Notes: generated from the sequence alone by a model not told the origin. A stretch of 64,000 nt of DNA from UBA830 sp038146925 (GCA_038146925.1 JAYQSP010000009.1:62001-126000); one strand, 5' to 3'; counted from the first letter of the stretch, positions 15,864-25,199 are shown. Made by a program: numbers and translations.

Positions 15864-17348
15864 TCAGTCGAGCAGATAGCCCCACTTTTCCTTGGATTCC
15901 CGCGCCAGCTCCAGCGACGGGGAATTGACCGTCGGGAATTCGTCCTTCCAGTGGAACGGTCGGCAGGCATCGATAATCGCCCGGCTGTTGGTCAGATTGC
16001 CCTTTTCCTTGTCTTCCGGCGAAATGCGCGGATCCAGATGGGTCGACCAGGCGCCCCTGATGATGTCGATCGACGTCGCTGGATCGGATCTCGTCAACAT
16101 CGCCCAGATCAGCTCCTCCAGGTTCGACACATCCACGTCTTCGTCGGTGACGACGACGTACTTGCCGGCATAAGCGCCGACCTGGCACTGGCAGGCGACA
16201 TGTCCCGCCTGTTTGGAATGCCCGGGGTAGCGCTGCTTGATCGCGACACCCATCAGCATCCGGGCAGTGCCGACCTCGTGCAGCCAGGTCGACGTGACGT
16301 CGGGTACGCCGGCGCGGGTCATGTTTTCCTTCAGCATCGCCGAGCGGGTGATCGACCGGTAGCGCGCAACCTCGTCCGGCGGGCGCTGCGGCGGACAGCC
16401 GAACAGGATCGGGTTGTTGCGGTGATAGACAGCCTTTATCTCCATCACCGGTTCCTCGCGCATCTGCGAGCCGTAATACCCGGTCCATTCGCCGAACGGT
16501 CCTTCGGGTCGCCGGTCGGTCGGGTGAACGAAGCCTTCGATGACGATTTCGGCATCGGCCGGAAACGGCAGGCCGGTGTGTTTTCCTTCGATCAGCTTCA
16601 TTGCTTCGCCGCGGATGCCGCCGACGATGTCGTATTCGCAGACATTATGCGGGATGTCGGACGTGCCCATCAGAAACGTCATCGGATCGCCGCCGAGAAC
16701 GATAACGGTGGGCATGGGTTCACCCTTCTCCACCCATTTGTCGCGATGCACCCGCCCGTGCTTGCCCGGCGAGATGTAAAAGCCGACCTCGTTCTTGCTA
16801 TGGATCATCACCCGGTAGGTACCGACATTGATCCAGCCGGAATTCGGGTCGCGCGTCACATTATAGGAGCCGGTGCCGATATAACGGCCGCCGTCGTTCT
16901 CGTGCCAAACCGGCGCCGGAAACGCCTCGATGTCTATCGCGTCGCCTTCAACGACGTTTTCGAGAACGGGGCCGTCTTCGACGATCTGGTGCGGAATTTC
17001 CCGCATGTTTTCGGAATAGTGTTCCCTGAAGGCGTCAGACAGTTCGACCTTCGAATACTCGGACGGGAAGCCGAGCGTCATGTTCATGCGTTTCCCGGCG
17101 AAGAAATTCACCAGCAGCCGCGAGCCCGGCATCGTGCCGGGCACGTCCTCGAATACCACGCAGGGCGCGGTTTCACTGTGCTGGACGACCTCGGTCGCCA
17201 TGCCGATATCGCGCTCCCAGCTGGCGCCGCTCACATGCTTCACCTCGCCCAGCTTTTCCGCTTCCTCGAGCCAGTCTCGCATGTTGGCATAGGAAATGTT
17301 CAGATCGTTGGGCAGCAATCCGGATGCGCCCGCGTCGCCGTCAGCCAT
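15864..17348 (-). CDS. UbiD family (prFMN-dependent) decarboxylase, copy 2
   Basis: A 494-residue UbiD-type decarboxylase. The start at 17348 follows GGAAGGAACGG. Active-site parts: WINVGTYRVM (arginine), PEGPFGEWTGYYG (glutamate pair) and GKHGRVHRDKW, with the histidine pair at the metal/prFMN phosphate site kept. ECAS-type residues are replaced by GGIRGEAMKLIEG. The final region TRSDPATSIDIIRGAWSTHLDP is typical of the family. It is clearly a diverged paralogue of copy 1, and both may act on related acids or form a hetero-oligomer, as some UbiD pairs do. It lies upstream of copy 1 in the same transcription direction. Confidence 0.9.
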   Translation of the reverse strand: MADGDAGASGLLPNDLNISYANMRDWLEEAEKLGEVKHVSGASWERDIGMATEVVQHSETAPCVVFEDVPGTMPGSRLLVNFFAGKRMNMTLGFPSEYSKVELSDAFREHYSENMREIPHQIVEDGPVLENVVEGDAIDIEAFPAPVWHENDGGRYIGTGSYNVTRDPNSGWINVGTYRVMIHSKNEVGFYISPGKHGRVHRDKWVEKGEPMPTVIVLGGDPMTFLMGTSDIPHNVCEYDIVGGIRGEAMKLIEGKHTGLPFPADAEIVIEGFVHPTDRRPEGPFGEWTGYYGSQMREEPVMEIKAVYHRNNPILFGCPPQRPPDEVARYRSITRSAMLKENMTRAGVPDVTSTWLHEVGTARMLMGVAIKQRYPGHSKQAGHVACQCQVGAYAGKYVVVTDEDVDVSNLEELIWAMLTRSDPATSIDIIRGAWSTHLDPRISPEDKEKGNLTNSRAIIDACRPFHWKDEFPTVNSPSLELARESKEKWGYLLD

Positions 17349-17536
17349 CTGTCCGTTCCTTCCCTGCTCGGCACCGGCAAACCCCGCAGCAACCGGTGCA
17401 TTTATCTGAGTTGCATCCTTTGGCCGGAAACTATCCGACTACCCGGCCCGCCGCAAATGTCGCCCCTATTTATCTGTGGGATCGAACATGCCTGCCGTCG
17501 CGGCGAAAACGGAAAACATAATCGTCTGATCGAATT

Positions 17537-18298
17537 CTATATCCCGACGATCCGTTCTCCGCCATTCGGGCTGATGACCTGGCCGGTGATGAAATCCGCC
17601 TCGTCGGACGCAAGGAACGCCACCGTATAGGCCATGTCGAATTCGCCCGACATGCGTTTCAGCGGCACCTGCTCGATGCGGCGTTTGAGGCTTTCCTCGT
17701 CGCGGCTGCGGGATGTCATGCCGGTCAGGACGAAACCGGGGGCGACGGCGTTGACCATGATGTTCCATTCGGCCAGTTCACGCGCCAGCGAATTGGTCAG
17801 CCCTGACAGCGCCGATTTCGCCGCCGAATAATGCGCGGCGACGTGATTGCCGCCGAGGGCGAACATGGACGACGTATTGACGATCTTGCCGTAACGCCGT
17901 TCCTTCATGCCCGGCACCACGGCCTGGGTCAGAAAGAAAGATCCCTTCAGATTGATATCGACCATCCGGTCATAGGCTTCTTCGGTCACGTCCTCGAATG
18001 CCAGCCGGTCGCCGCTGACGCCCGCATTGTTGACGAGGATATCGATCCTGCCGAACGCCGCCTCAGCGGCCCGTGTCTTTTCCCTCATGCCGGCGATCTC
18101 GCTGACATCGTGTACGATCCGCTGAACCCTGCCGCCGCTTGCTGCGGCTCGATCCGCGGTTTCGCCGAGTCCTTCTTCGTTGACGTCGTTAATGATCAGA
18201 TCGGCGCCGCGTTCGGCCATCAGCACTGCGTGACTGCGCCCGATCCCGCTTCCCGCACCCGTAATCAGCGCGACGCGCCCTTCCAGAGACAAAGACAT
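17537..18298 (-). CDS. Short-chain dehydrogenase/reductase (FabG-like)
   Basis: A 253-residue classical SDR. The start at 18298 is chosen because the Rossmann fold begins immediately (GRVALITGAGSGIGRS, the TGxxxGIG cofactor motif at about 13-20) and GGGGAACGGG precedes it; the longer frame is upstream leader. NNAG at about 90, catalytic Ser in NTSSM and YSAAK (Tyr-x-x-x-Lys) are present. The Asp in IINDVN suggests NAD(H) use. It is the first gene of the minus-strand group with two UbiD decarboxylases, though 188 bases separate it from the next. Probably oxidises a hydroxy- or dihydrodiol intermediate. Confidence 0.87.
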   Translation of the reverse strand: MSLSLEGRVALITGAGSGIGRSHAVLMAERGADLIINDVNEEGLGETADRAAASGGRVQRIVHDVSEIAGMREKTRAAEAAFGRIDILVNNAGVSGDRLAFEDVTEEAYDRMVDINLKGSFFLTQAVVPGMKERRYGKIVNTSSMFALGGNHVAAHYSAAKSALSGLTNSLARELAEWNIMVNAVAPGFVLTGMTSRSRDEESLKRRIEQVPLKRMSGEFDMAYTVAFLASDEADFITGQVISPNGGERIVGI

Positions 18299-18376
18299 CC
18301 CGTTCCCCTTTTTTTTTGCAGGTGCGCTGGTCAAAACGACAGCGTTGGTATTGGATAAGGACAACATAGCCTACGT

Positions 18377-20221
18377 ATGGGACTCCGACAAAAAATGAAC
18401 GACACACCGACCGATTTTTCGCATCACGAAACACCCGTGAACCTGCCGGCCAACCGCGCCGAGCCGGAATACGTCTCCGACGCCATGGCCGAACTTCTGG
18501 GCAAGATGAATTTCGATTACGTCTTTCTTCTTCCGGGTGCCAGCTATCGCGGGCTTCACGATTCCCTCGTGAACCACAACCGGAATCTCGACCCCAAAAT
18601 CATCCTCGCCACCAGCGAACTGTCGGCCGCATCCATGGCGCACGGCTATGCCAAGGCGGCGGACAAGCCGGCGCTCTGTATCCTGCACGATCTCGTCGGA
18701 CTGATGAACGGCTCGATGGGATTGTACAATGCCTATTGCGACCGGACGCCGATCCTGTTTCTCGGCGGCGCGGGTCCGCTGGATCCCGATCAGCGGCGCT
18801 TCATCGAATGGAACCATTCCGCCAGCACCCAGGCCGATATCATCAAGGACTGGGTCAAGTGGACGGACGAGCCGCCGACCGGCAACGCGACCCTGAAATC
18901 CATCGTCCGGGGCAAGGCCATCGCGGAAACCTACCCGCCGGGACCGGTTTACGTCTCTATCGACACGCATATCCAGGAACAGCCGGTCGACGAAACGCTG
19001 GAGCCGATAGACCCTGCTCTTCCACGCTACAACGCGCCGCCGCCCATGGGACCGAACGAAGACGCCCTGGCGGAAGCGGCTGAAATGATCGTCAACGCCG
19101 AGTTCCCGGTTCTGGTCGGCGGTCGGTTCGGCATTTACGAACGCATGCGCGACCCGCTGATCGAACTTCTGAACATCAGCGGCGCCGGCGGCCTGAACGA
19201 CCGCGCGGTCTATTGCTGGCCGAGCGATCATCCGCAGAACCTGTCCGGCGATAAGGACGCGCTGCGCGACGCCGACGTCATCGTCTGCATGGATGCCATC
19301 GACATCAACAACGTCATGGGCACCTACGCGATCCGGCGACGGGCCGACATGCGGGAAGCCCGCGAGAAATCGCCACCGAAAATCATCGATATGTCGCTCA
19401 ATGCCATCGACAACAATTCATGGACGGCGTTCGGCGGTCCGACCCCGCCGGTCGATCTGCAGATCGTATGCGAGCCGGAATACGGACTGGAACGCCTCAC
19501 CGCCGCCGTCCGCAAGGCGCTGGAACGCGATTCCGGCAGTCACGATCGGATCGAAAAGCGCAAGAAGATGCTGGCGGAACGCCACGACAGGCTGCGCGCC
19601 GCCCAGACCGAAAAAGCCCGCGAAGGCTGGGATCAATCGCCCATCAAGGTGGAGCGCATGATCCACGAGGTCTATCAGGCCGTGAAGGACAAACCCTGGA
19701 CGCTGACCGCCGCCAACCACCGCAGCTTCAACGAGGTCGTCTGGAGCTTTCCCGGCGCGGGTGCCTATCTGGGCGCCGACGGCGGGGGCGGCGTCGGCTA
19801 CAACGCCTCGGCCGCCATCGGTGCCGGCCTGGCGCTTCGCGACAAGGGGCGGTTCTGCGTGTCCATCGGCGGCGACGGCGATTTCCTGATGGCGCCGGGC
19901 TGCCTGTGGTCGGCCGTGCACTACGGCATCCCGATGCTGCACATCGTCAACAACAATTCCACCTGGGGCAATGACGAGGTCCATCAGGTCGAGGTCGCGC
20001 ACAACCGCAACCGGCCAAAGGAAAATGCCTGGATCGGCCAGGCGATGCGCGATCCTATCGTCGATTTCGCGCAGGTCGCGCGCGGTTTCGGCGCCTGGGC
20101 GGAAGGCCCGGCGCGGACGCCGGATCAGCTCGCAGATATCCTCAGCCGCGCCGTCGCGGAAGTGGAAAAAGGCCGCGTCGCGATCGTAGACGTGACGACG
20201 ACGCTGGGGGGCGTGTCCTAG
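18377..20221 (+). CDS. Thiamine diphosphate-dependent enzyme (acetolactate synthase/benzoylformate decarboxylase family)
   Basis: A 614-residue three-domain ThDP enzyme. The N-terminal PYR domain has the catalytic glutamate at about 81 (ATSELSAASMAHGYA). The middle domain starts near 215. The C-terminal PP domain has the ThDP/Mg motif GGDGDFLMAPGCLWS...HIVNNNS at about 497-530. Such enzymes decarboxylate or condense 2-oxo acids. The second half of the PYR motif is atypical, so the exact reaction is open; benzoylformate- or oxalyl-type chemistry would fit the neighbours. It is divergent from the SDR/UbiD group with a 78-base gap that must hold both promoters. An internal ATG at 18395 is an equally good start; neither has a strong ribosome binding site. 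Confidence 0.87.
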   Translation: MGLRQKMNDTPTDFSHHETPVNLPANRAEPEYVSDAMAELLGKMNFDYVFLLPGASYRGLHDSLVNHNRNLDPKIILATSELSAASMAHGYAKAADKPALCILHDLVGLMNGSMGLYNAYCDRTPILFLGGAGPLDPDQRRFIEWNHSASTQADIIKDWVKWTDEPPTGNATLKSIVRGKAIAETYPPGPVYVSIDTHIQEQPVDETLEPIDPALPRYNAPPPMGPNEDALAEAAEMIVNAEFPVLVGGRFGIYERMRDPLIELLNISGAGGLNDRAVYCWPSDHPQNLSGDKDALRDADVIVCMDAIDINNVMGTYAIRRRADMREAREKSPPKIIDMSLNAIDNNSWTAFGGPTPPVDLQIVCEPEYGLERLTAAVRKALERDSGSHDRIEKRKKMLAERHDRLRAAQTEKAREGWDQSPIKVERMIHEVYQAVKDKPWTLTAANHRSFNEVVWSFPGAGAYLGADGGGGVGYNASAAIGAGLALRDKGRFCVSIGGDGDFLMAPGCLWSAVHYGIPMLHIVNNNSTWGNDEVHQVEVAHNRNRPKENAWIGQAMRDPIVDFAQVARGFGAWAEGPARTPDQLADILSRAVAEVEKGRVAIVDVTTTLGGVS

Positions 20222-20225
20222 AAAC

Positions 20226-20570
20226 TTACCCCTTCAGCGCATCCTGCTGGGCGGCGCCAAATCCGACCAGCAGGGTGCCCGCGCCCTCAAATACGGGCCG
20301 TTTGACAAGGGTAGGATTGTCGACAATCAGCGCCTCGGCTTTGCCTGCGTCGACGCTGTCCTTTTCAGTATCGGACAGGTTGCGCCAGGTCGTGCCGCGC
20401 CTGTTCAGCAACACATCGGAGCCCACGGCTTCCAACCAGGCGGCGACCTGCCTATGGGCAAGTCCGTCTTTTCTGAAATCGTGAAAGCAGTGCTCTATGC
20501 CCTCCGCCTCCAGCCATTTCAGGGCCTTGCGGCAGGTATCGCAGTTCCTGATTCCATAGACGGTGATCAT
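20226..20570 (-). CDS. ArsC/Spx (YffB) family protein
   Basis: A 114-residue thioredoxin-fold protein beginning MITVYGIRNCDTCRKALKWL, with the CxxC motif at about 10-13 and the later RRGTTWR and NPTLVKRPV segments typical of the ArsC/Spx group. The proline before the RPV turn is the cis-proline. YffB-type members are thought to be glutathione-dependent thiol reductases rather than arsenate reductases. Its start is 1 base past the stop of the CinA-like gene, so the two genes form an operon on the minus strand. Confidence 0.87.
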   Translation of the reverse strand: MITVYGIRNCDTCRKALKWLEAEGIEHCFHDFRKDGLAHRQVAAWLEAVGSDVLLNRRGTTWRNLSDTEKDSVDAGKAEALIVDNPTLVKRPVFEGAGTLLVGFGAAQQDALKG

Positions 20571-20571
20571 G

Positions 20572-21054
20572 TCAGATCCCCTTCACGGTATCGTGGAGCA
20601 GATCCAGCGCGGCGCGGGCGAACGTCCACATATTGTCTTCCCGGTCGTCATTTCCCGTTTGCACGACGCGGGTCGCCGACGATGGGCCGACGACCGCCAG
20701 CGCGACATGCCCCGCCGGATTGCCGTAGCGGTTGCCGCCAGGTCCTGCCGCGCCGGATTCGCCGATTGCCCAGTCGGTATCGAGTATTTCGCGGATCGCA
20801 GCGGCCGCGAGCGTGGCGTATTCCTCGGTCGAGCCCTGCATTTCGGCCTTGGCGTCGTTGAACCGCAGAATGCCGCGCCGCGCCGTCTGGGTGTAGACAG
20901 ACCCGCCACCGACGAAATAGGCGGATGCGCCCGGCACGGACAGCAACGCCGCGGAAATAAGCCCGCCCGCCGCGGATTCGGAGACCGACACGGTCTGACC
21001 GCGTTCCTTCAGCAGGGCGCCGACGGGGCCGGCCATTTGGACGAGTGAAGGCAT
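20572..21054 (-). CDS. CinA C-terminal domain protein (nicotinamide-nucleotide amidase-like)
   Basis: A 160-residue stand-alone CinA C-terminal domain. Members deamidate nicotinamide mononucleotide (PncC). The start at 21054 (MPSLVQMAG) fits the family length; an upstream extension has no similarity. Conserved segments are VSVSESAAGGLISAALLSVPGASAYFVGGG, with the SxTxG-like catalytic serine region, and IGESGAAGPGGNRYGNPAGHVALAV, a GxxGPxGG turn. One usual threonine is alanine (ESAAGG for ESxTGG), a known variant in stand-alone copies. Function in NAD recycling is likely but not certain. Confidence 0.8.
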   Translation of the reverse strand: MPSLVQMAGPVGALLKERGQTVSVSESAAGGLISAALLSVPGASAYFVGGGSVYTQTARRGILRFNDAKAEMQGSTEEYATLAAAAIREILDTDWAIGESGAAGPGGNRYGNPAGHVALAVVGPSSATRVVQTGNDDREDNMWTFARAALDLLHDTVKGI

Positions 21055-21321
21055 GTATTGTGTTCCCGTTTGGTGGTCAGAAAAGAAAAGACAGGCTGAT
21101 GACGCTGTGGTCGAATTTCTACGTCCGATCGACGGCAGATTCCGGTCCAACCATCCCCAGCGCAAAGAAAACGGGCTGGAGCCACAATCTGAAAATTCTC
21201 ATGATCATCGGCGCGCAGATTGGCGATAAATGTCCGCGGCTGCAACATGGTCGTTCGCGGACGAACTTCCTTGCGAAGCGGCAATGGATATAAGCAAGAA
21301 ATTCGCACGGGCCAGCCTTGT
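21055..21321. other. Intergenic region without recognised content
   Basis: About 270 bases between the CinA-like gene and the broken hydroxyacid dehydrogenase. Short open frames exist on both strands, but none resembles a known family, and base composition is lower in GC than the flanking genes. No terminator or repeat was recognised. Confidence 0.35.
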
Positions 21322-22307
21322 CTACAGCATCCTCACATCGTCGCCCGCGATAAAGCAGGCACCCTCGCCGCGCAGCATCCGCAAAACATTTTTAGCACCC
21401 CGCTTTGCCGCGACCACAAGCGCGTCGCCGCTCATGGCTGAATTGTGGGGCGACGCGATCACGTTGGGCAGATCGAGAAACGGATGTTTGGTCTCGAATT
21501 TTCCGTGACGGACCGGTTCAATCCACCACGCCTCGAGGCACGCGGTAAAAGCGGGGTTTTCAATCAGATGCCGATACAGATCGTCCTCGTCGACGATCTC
21601 CCCCCGCGCCACGTTGACCAGCACGGCGTCCGGCTTCATCCGGGCGAGATGTTCCGACCGTATCAGCCGGTCCGTATTGCGGGTTAGCGCCAGCGTGATC
21701 ACCAGGACGTCCGCCGCCGTCATAACGCGATCGAGATCGTCCAGCGTGCCGATGAAATCGACCTCTTCGCCGGTCGTTCCGGATCGGTTTAGGGCCTCGA
21801 TCCGCATGCCCAGGCCGCGCATCAGACGCGCGACCTCCCGCCCGGTCTCCCCGAATCCCAGGATTCCGCATGTCGCGCCGCGGATCTTCTTCGTCGGCAC
21901 GAACTGGTTGAATTCGCCCGCCTTCATATTGCGGTGTTCGACCGTTAGCCGTTTGGAAGCCGCCAGCGCCATTGCGACGACGTGTTCCGACATCGGTTCG
22001 GCGTAGGCGCCGGCATTGTAGGCAACGGGAATGTGCGGCGGCATCTTGCTCAGCGGCAGGTAATCGATGCCGGCGGTCAGCACTGGATCAGTTCGCAATT
22101 GTCCAGCAACGCCATTGCCTCGACCCCGAGATCGCGGATCGGGTGATAGGTCATAACTGCCCGAGCGGTGCGCAGCGCGGTATCGCGTTCCGGGCCGTTC
22201 AGGTCGGGAAGAAACCGAACGTTCGCTTCGTCACCGAAATGCTCGGCAACCGCATCGCGGATGTCATCTGGCGGTGAATGAGAGACAAGAACCAGCGGTT
22301 TTGTCAT
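21322..22307 (-). pseudogene. D-2-hydroxyacid dehydrogenase, single-base frameshift
   Basis: Two frames together make one NAD(P)-dependent 2-hydroxyacid dehydrogenase of about 328 residues. The first starts at 22307 (MTKPLVLVSHS) and stops after LDNCELIQ-C near 22077; the second continues with LTAGIDYLPLSKMPPHIPVAYNAGAYAEPM. One missing base near 22083 explains the break. The second part has the nucleotide-binding CGILGFGETGREVARL, the active-site arginine in VNVARGEIVDEDDL and the catalytic histidine in ASPHNSA. The Asn-Arg-Ser after the second strand may favour NADPH. Everything but the frame is intact, so either the mutation is recent or it is a sequencing error. Confidence 0.85.
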
Positions 22308-22342
22308 GCCTGGGTTATATCAGCAGTTTCTTTGTCCGGCTC

Positions 22343-23341
22343 TCAGACGTGAAATTCCGTCAGCACCCGGGTGACTTCCTCGGGGAACAGCTCCTCAATT
22401 TCGACCTTGCGCTGGCAGACTCCCTGCTCGAAACCGTATTGCAGGAAGGCTTCCAGCGTGGTGCGGTTCTTTTCGATCCCGTAGGGGAAGAAATCCTCGC
22501 CGAACAGGTCTTTCGCCTTTTGCGCGGCGTCGTAGCACCATGCGAACGGCATCCGCGTCGCCGTCATTTCGGTCGCCCGGAACAGTGCCCGGTTCTTGGC
22601 CTCCTCGAACGCCTTGTACAGATTCGTCGCGACCCAGGGGTTTTCACGGAAAAAATCGCCTCGCATGGCGATAACGTGCATGATCGGAAAAATGCCGGTA
22701 TCCCGGTAATACTGTTCCTCGACCTCGCGGTAATTCGGATACAGATGAACGATGGTATCCTCGCCCTCCTCCACCGGCGTCGGCGGATGGGCCGACATGA
22801 TGCAGTCGATCTCGCCGTCGAACAGCATGTCGGTCAGCGATTTGTCCTGGCGCGGCGTGTAGGACACACCGTCGGGAATGTTCAGGCTGACCTTTTCCTT
22901 GCGGCCCGCCGAGTTCACGCCGCCCTGCACCCATTCGATCTCCTGCAGCGGGATGCCGATATTGTGCACCAGCCAGCCGCGCGTGTAGATCGACGCCGTC
23001 TGCGCCCATTCGGGGATACCGATGCGTTTGCCGCGCAGGTCGGCGGCGTCCTTTATGTCGCTGCCGGGCAGAACAAACAAGGAAGATTGCCGGAACACGC
23101 GCGACGGAAAGACAGGAATGCCCGTGATGCTGTCGTCGTCCTGCGATTTCAGGGCGATGTACTTGCCGAACGACATTTCGGACACGTCCCATTCGCGGAA
23201 CTTGATGAACCGGAAGAATGTTTCCTCGATCTGAAGGTTCAGATACCGGAGGTCGATGCCTTCGGCCTGGATATCCCCGCGCGTCAGATCGCGCATGTGC
23301 TCGTAGTCGCTGGCAGCGAAAGTAACGGTCAGTTTAGACAT
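22343..23341 (-). CDS. 4,5-dihydroxyphthalate decarboxylase-like (Pht5/periplasmic-binding fold) protein, copy 1
   Basis: A 332-residue protein of the group annotated as 4,5-dihydroxyphthalate decarboxylase, which has a periplasmic-binding-protein fold but no signal peptide. The start at 23341 gives MSKLTVTFAASDYEHMRDL; the longer frame is upstream leader. Typical segments are WDVSEMSFGKYIALKS, ITGIPVFPSRVFRQSSLFV, RGKRIGIPEWAQTASIYTRGWL and FPYGIEKNRTTLEAFLQY. The family probably binds and decarboxylates aromatic acids; experimental evidence is limited to a few members. The gene is followed upstream by a heme-oxygenase-fold gene in the same direction. A paralogue is at 35.5 kb. Confidence 0.85.
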   Translation of the reverse strand: MSKLTVTFAASDYEHMRDLTRGDIQAEGIDLRYLNLQIEETFFRFIKFREWDVSEMSFGKYIALKSQDDDSITGIPVFPSRVFRQSSLFVLPGSDIKDAADLRGKRIGIPEWAQTASIYTRGWLVHNIGIPLQEIEWVQGGVNSAGRKEKVSLNIPDGVSYTPRQDKSLTDMLFDGEIDCIMSAHPPTPVEEGEDTIVHLYPNYREVEEQYYRDTGIFPIMHVIAMRGDFFRENPWVATNLYKAFEEAKNRALFRATEMTATRMPFAWCYDAAQKAKDLFGEDFFPYGIEKNRTTLEAFLQYGFEQGVCQRKVEIEELFPEEVTRVLTEFHV

Positions 23342-23411
23342 GATCTCGGACTCCAAATGCAGTTCGGGCGGAAGCATGCTCCCGCCCGACTTCGTTGATA
23401 GGGATTTTGGC

Positions 23412-24158
23412 TTATGCGATCTTTTTACGCCAGCCCATCTTCTTGTCCAGCGCATCGCCGGCATCCGCGATGCCGTTGAGGTAATAATCCCAGACAATCA
23501 GGTTTTCCTCGCAGGCGTCGACCACTTCGTCTTCCATATGAAGTTTCGCCGCATGCTGGGCCACGGTCTTCCAGCCCAGGTCCGAATGCTTGATATCGGC
23601 TTCCGAATGCATGCCGAAGAACAGGCGCTGTTCCGGGGTCAGGTCGAACAGTTTTCCCCAACGGCGGTTTTCGTTGCCGAACCAGCCTTTTTTCTTCACC
23701 TCACCCTTGCCGTAACCTGGAATATTCGCCCGTTCGGCGCAGGTGTTGGCCATCAGGCCCAGCAGCCAGTGCCGGTTACTCATCAGCCCGTCCCAGGCGC
23801 GCCAGCACATACGCGTCGACGGCAGCGGCTTCGCATTTCTGATCTGGGCCCGCTTCATCCCGCAATCGACGCCGAGATCCTCGAGAACCTTCCAGTGCGG
23901 CCGGCCGTCGCCGTGCTCCGCGTCGGAGATAAGTTCTTCGTGACAGGCTTCCAGAATATCCATTTTCACGTCCCACTCGGGCGTGTTCGTCGCCACCCGG
24001 AGTTTGAGGACAGAGTTGCGCTGCCGCGTATTCAGCCGGTGCTGCATCACGAAGGTGTAGGCCCGCCCCTTCGTCATCGGTTCGTTCAGCATGCGGTTGT
24101 TTTTCGAAAAATTGTCCACCGCCTTGTCGATGCCGGCGATTACTGCCTTGGTGCTCAT
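23412..24158 (-). CDS. Iron-containing redox enzyme (heme-oxygenase/TenA fold) family protein
   Basis: A 248-residue helical protein. The pattern HEELISDAEHGDGRPHW and later FFGMHSEADIKHSDLGW gives the Glu and His residues that hold a di-iron centre in the heme-oxygenase-like diiron oxidase group. Members of this fold act in cofactor and natural-product pathways; none can be assigned here. The gene sits 70 bases upstream of the dihydroxyphthalate-decarboxylase-like gene in the same direction, so the two are probably in one operon, controlled by the LysR gene next to it. Confidence 0.72.
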   Translation of the reverse strand: MSTKAVIAGIDKAVDNFSKNNRMLNEPMTKGRAYTFVMQHRLNTRQRNSVLKLRVATNTPEWDVKMDILEACHEELISDAEHGDGRPHWKVLEDLGVDCGMKRAQIRNAKPLPSTRMCWRAWDGLMSNRHWLLGLMANTCAERANIPGYGKGEVKKKGWFGNENRRWGKLFDLTPEQRLFFGMHSEADIKHSDLGWKTVAQHAAKLHMEDEVVDACEENLIVWDYYLNGIADAGDALDKKMGWRKKIA

Positions 24159-24278
24159 ATCTCAGTGTCCTTTCCTGTTGTTGCCGCCCTTATACGATGT
24201 CGGGCGTTTGCTGTTAAAAACCATTCCCCAATAGCTTCCATGCCGAATTTCAATGGCACGACACATCGGGCATATCGT

Positions 24279-25199
24279 CTATGGCCGGCGCAGACGCCCT
24301 TCGCTTGCATCGATGCATTCGGCAATGACCCGATCTATGACCTGGCGCACCGCGCGCGAAGCGTTGTTTTCGAGATGGGAGGCAGCGTACGCGAAATGGA
24401 GCGTGCGCGGGACTTTGGGCCGCACGATCTGCGAAGCGAACAGCCGGTTGGCCTGAACCGCCTGCTGAACCGCTGCATAGGGCAGGATCGTATAGCCCAG
24501 CCCGTCTTCGACGAGGTCCCGCGTCGTGGCGACGGAATCGATCTCGAAGGATACCTCGATCGTCAAATCCTTTTCCCGCGCCGTGTCCTCCACCCAGTCT
24601 CGCAGGCCGAATCCGTGGCTTGGCAAAATCATGCTGCGTTTGCACACGGTGGCGAACGACACTGTTTCTCCGGGGTCGTCGCTGCCCGCCGCACCGACCA
24701 GATAAAGATCTTCGCCCATCAGCGGTTCCGTCGAAATGCCGGAGACGGCCCCAGGATTATACGTGAACCCCATATCGAGCGAATTGTCGTCGAGACGACG
24801 CATGATCTCTTCGCTCAGCCCTTCGAACAGGTGCAGCGAAATATCCGGGTAGGCATCGCGACAGGCGCGGATCAGCGGCGTGACCAGCAACGCGCTGGCT
24901 GTCGGCGTGATCCCCAGCACGATTTCGCCACGCGGAGGCCCGGAGAGATCTCTGACTTCCTGTCCCGCCTGTTCGACCTGTTTGAGGATCGCATTCGCGT
25001 GGCGCAGCAACACCAGGCCCGCCTCGGTAGGTTCCACTCCGCGCGAATGCCGGTGCAGCAGTTCGACGCCGAGCTCGTCTTCCAGTTTGCGTATCTGAAG
25101 ACCGAGCGCCGGTTGCGCGATACGCACGCGATCGGCAGCGCGCGTGAAGCTTTTCGCTTCCACGATCTCGGTAAAATATCGCAACTGGCGCACGTCCAT
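24279..25199 (-). CDS. LysR-type transcriptional regulator
   Basis: A 306-residue LTTR. Residues 1-60 hold the winged helix-turn-helix (MDVRQLRYFTEIVEAKSFTRAADRVRIAQPALGLQIRKLEDELG), followed by the linker helix and effector domain (EIVLGITPTASALLVTPL; LGYTILPYAAVQ). It resembles the CbbR/NAC branch (RQLRYFTEIVEA). Its effector is likely an aromatic acid metabolite, and the probable targets are the heme-oxygenase-fold and dihydroxyphthalate-decarboxylase-like genes downstream. The unusual point is that target genes are not divergent but follow in the same direction, so the regulator may be in the same operon. Confidence 0.9.
   Translation of the reverse strand: MDVRQLRYFTEIVEAKSFTRAADRVRIAQPALGLQIRKLEDELGVELLHRHSRGVEPTEAGLVLLRHANAILKQVEQAGQEVRDLSGPPRGEIVLGITPTASALLVTPLIRACRDAYPDISLHLFEGLSEEIMRRLDDNSLDMGFTYNPGAVSGISTEPLMGEDLYLVGAAGSDDPGETVSFATVCKRSMILPSHGFGLRDWVEDTAREKDLTIEVSFEIDSVATTRDLVEDGLGYTILPYAAVQQAVQANRLFASQIVRPKVPRTLHFAYAASHLENNASRAVRQVIDRVIAECIDASEGRLRRP

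Noticed and set aside
15519..17630. 703-codon open frame on the plus strand
   Set aside because: It is antisense to the two UbiD genes, which carry catalytic motifs in their own frames.
22077..22085. UGA after LDNCELIQC in the hydroxyacid dehydrogenase as a third selenocysteine codon
   Set aside because: The conserved continuation (LTAGID) is in another frame, so this is a frameshift, and the family has no Cys/Sec at this place.
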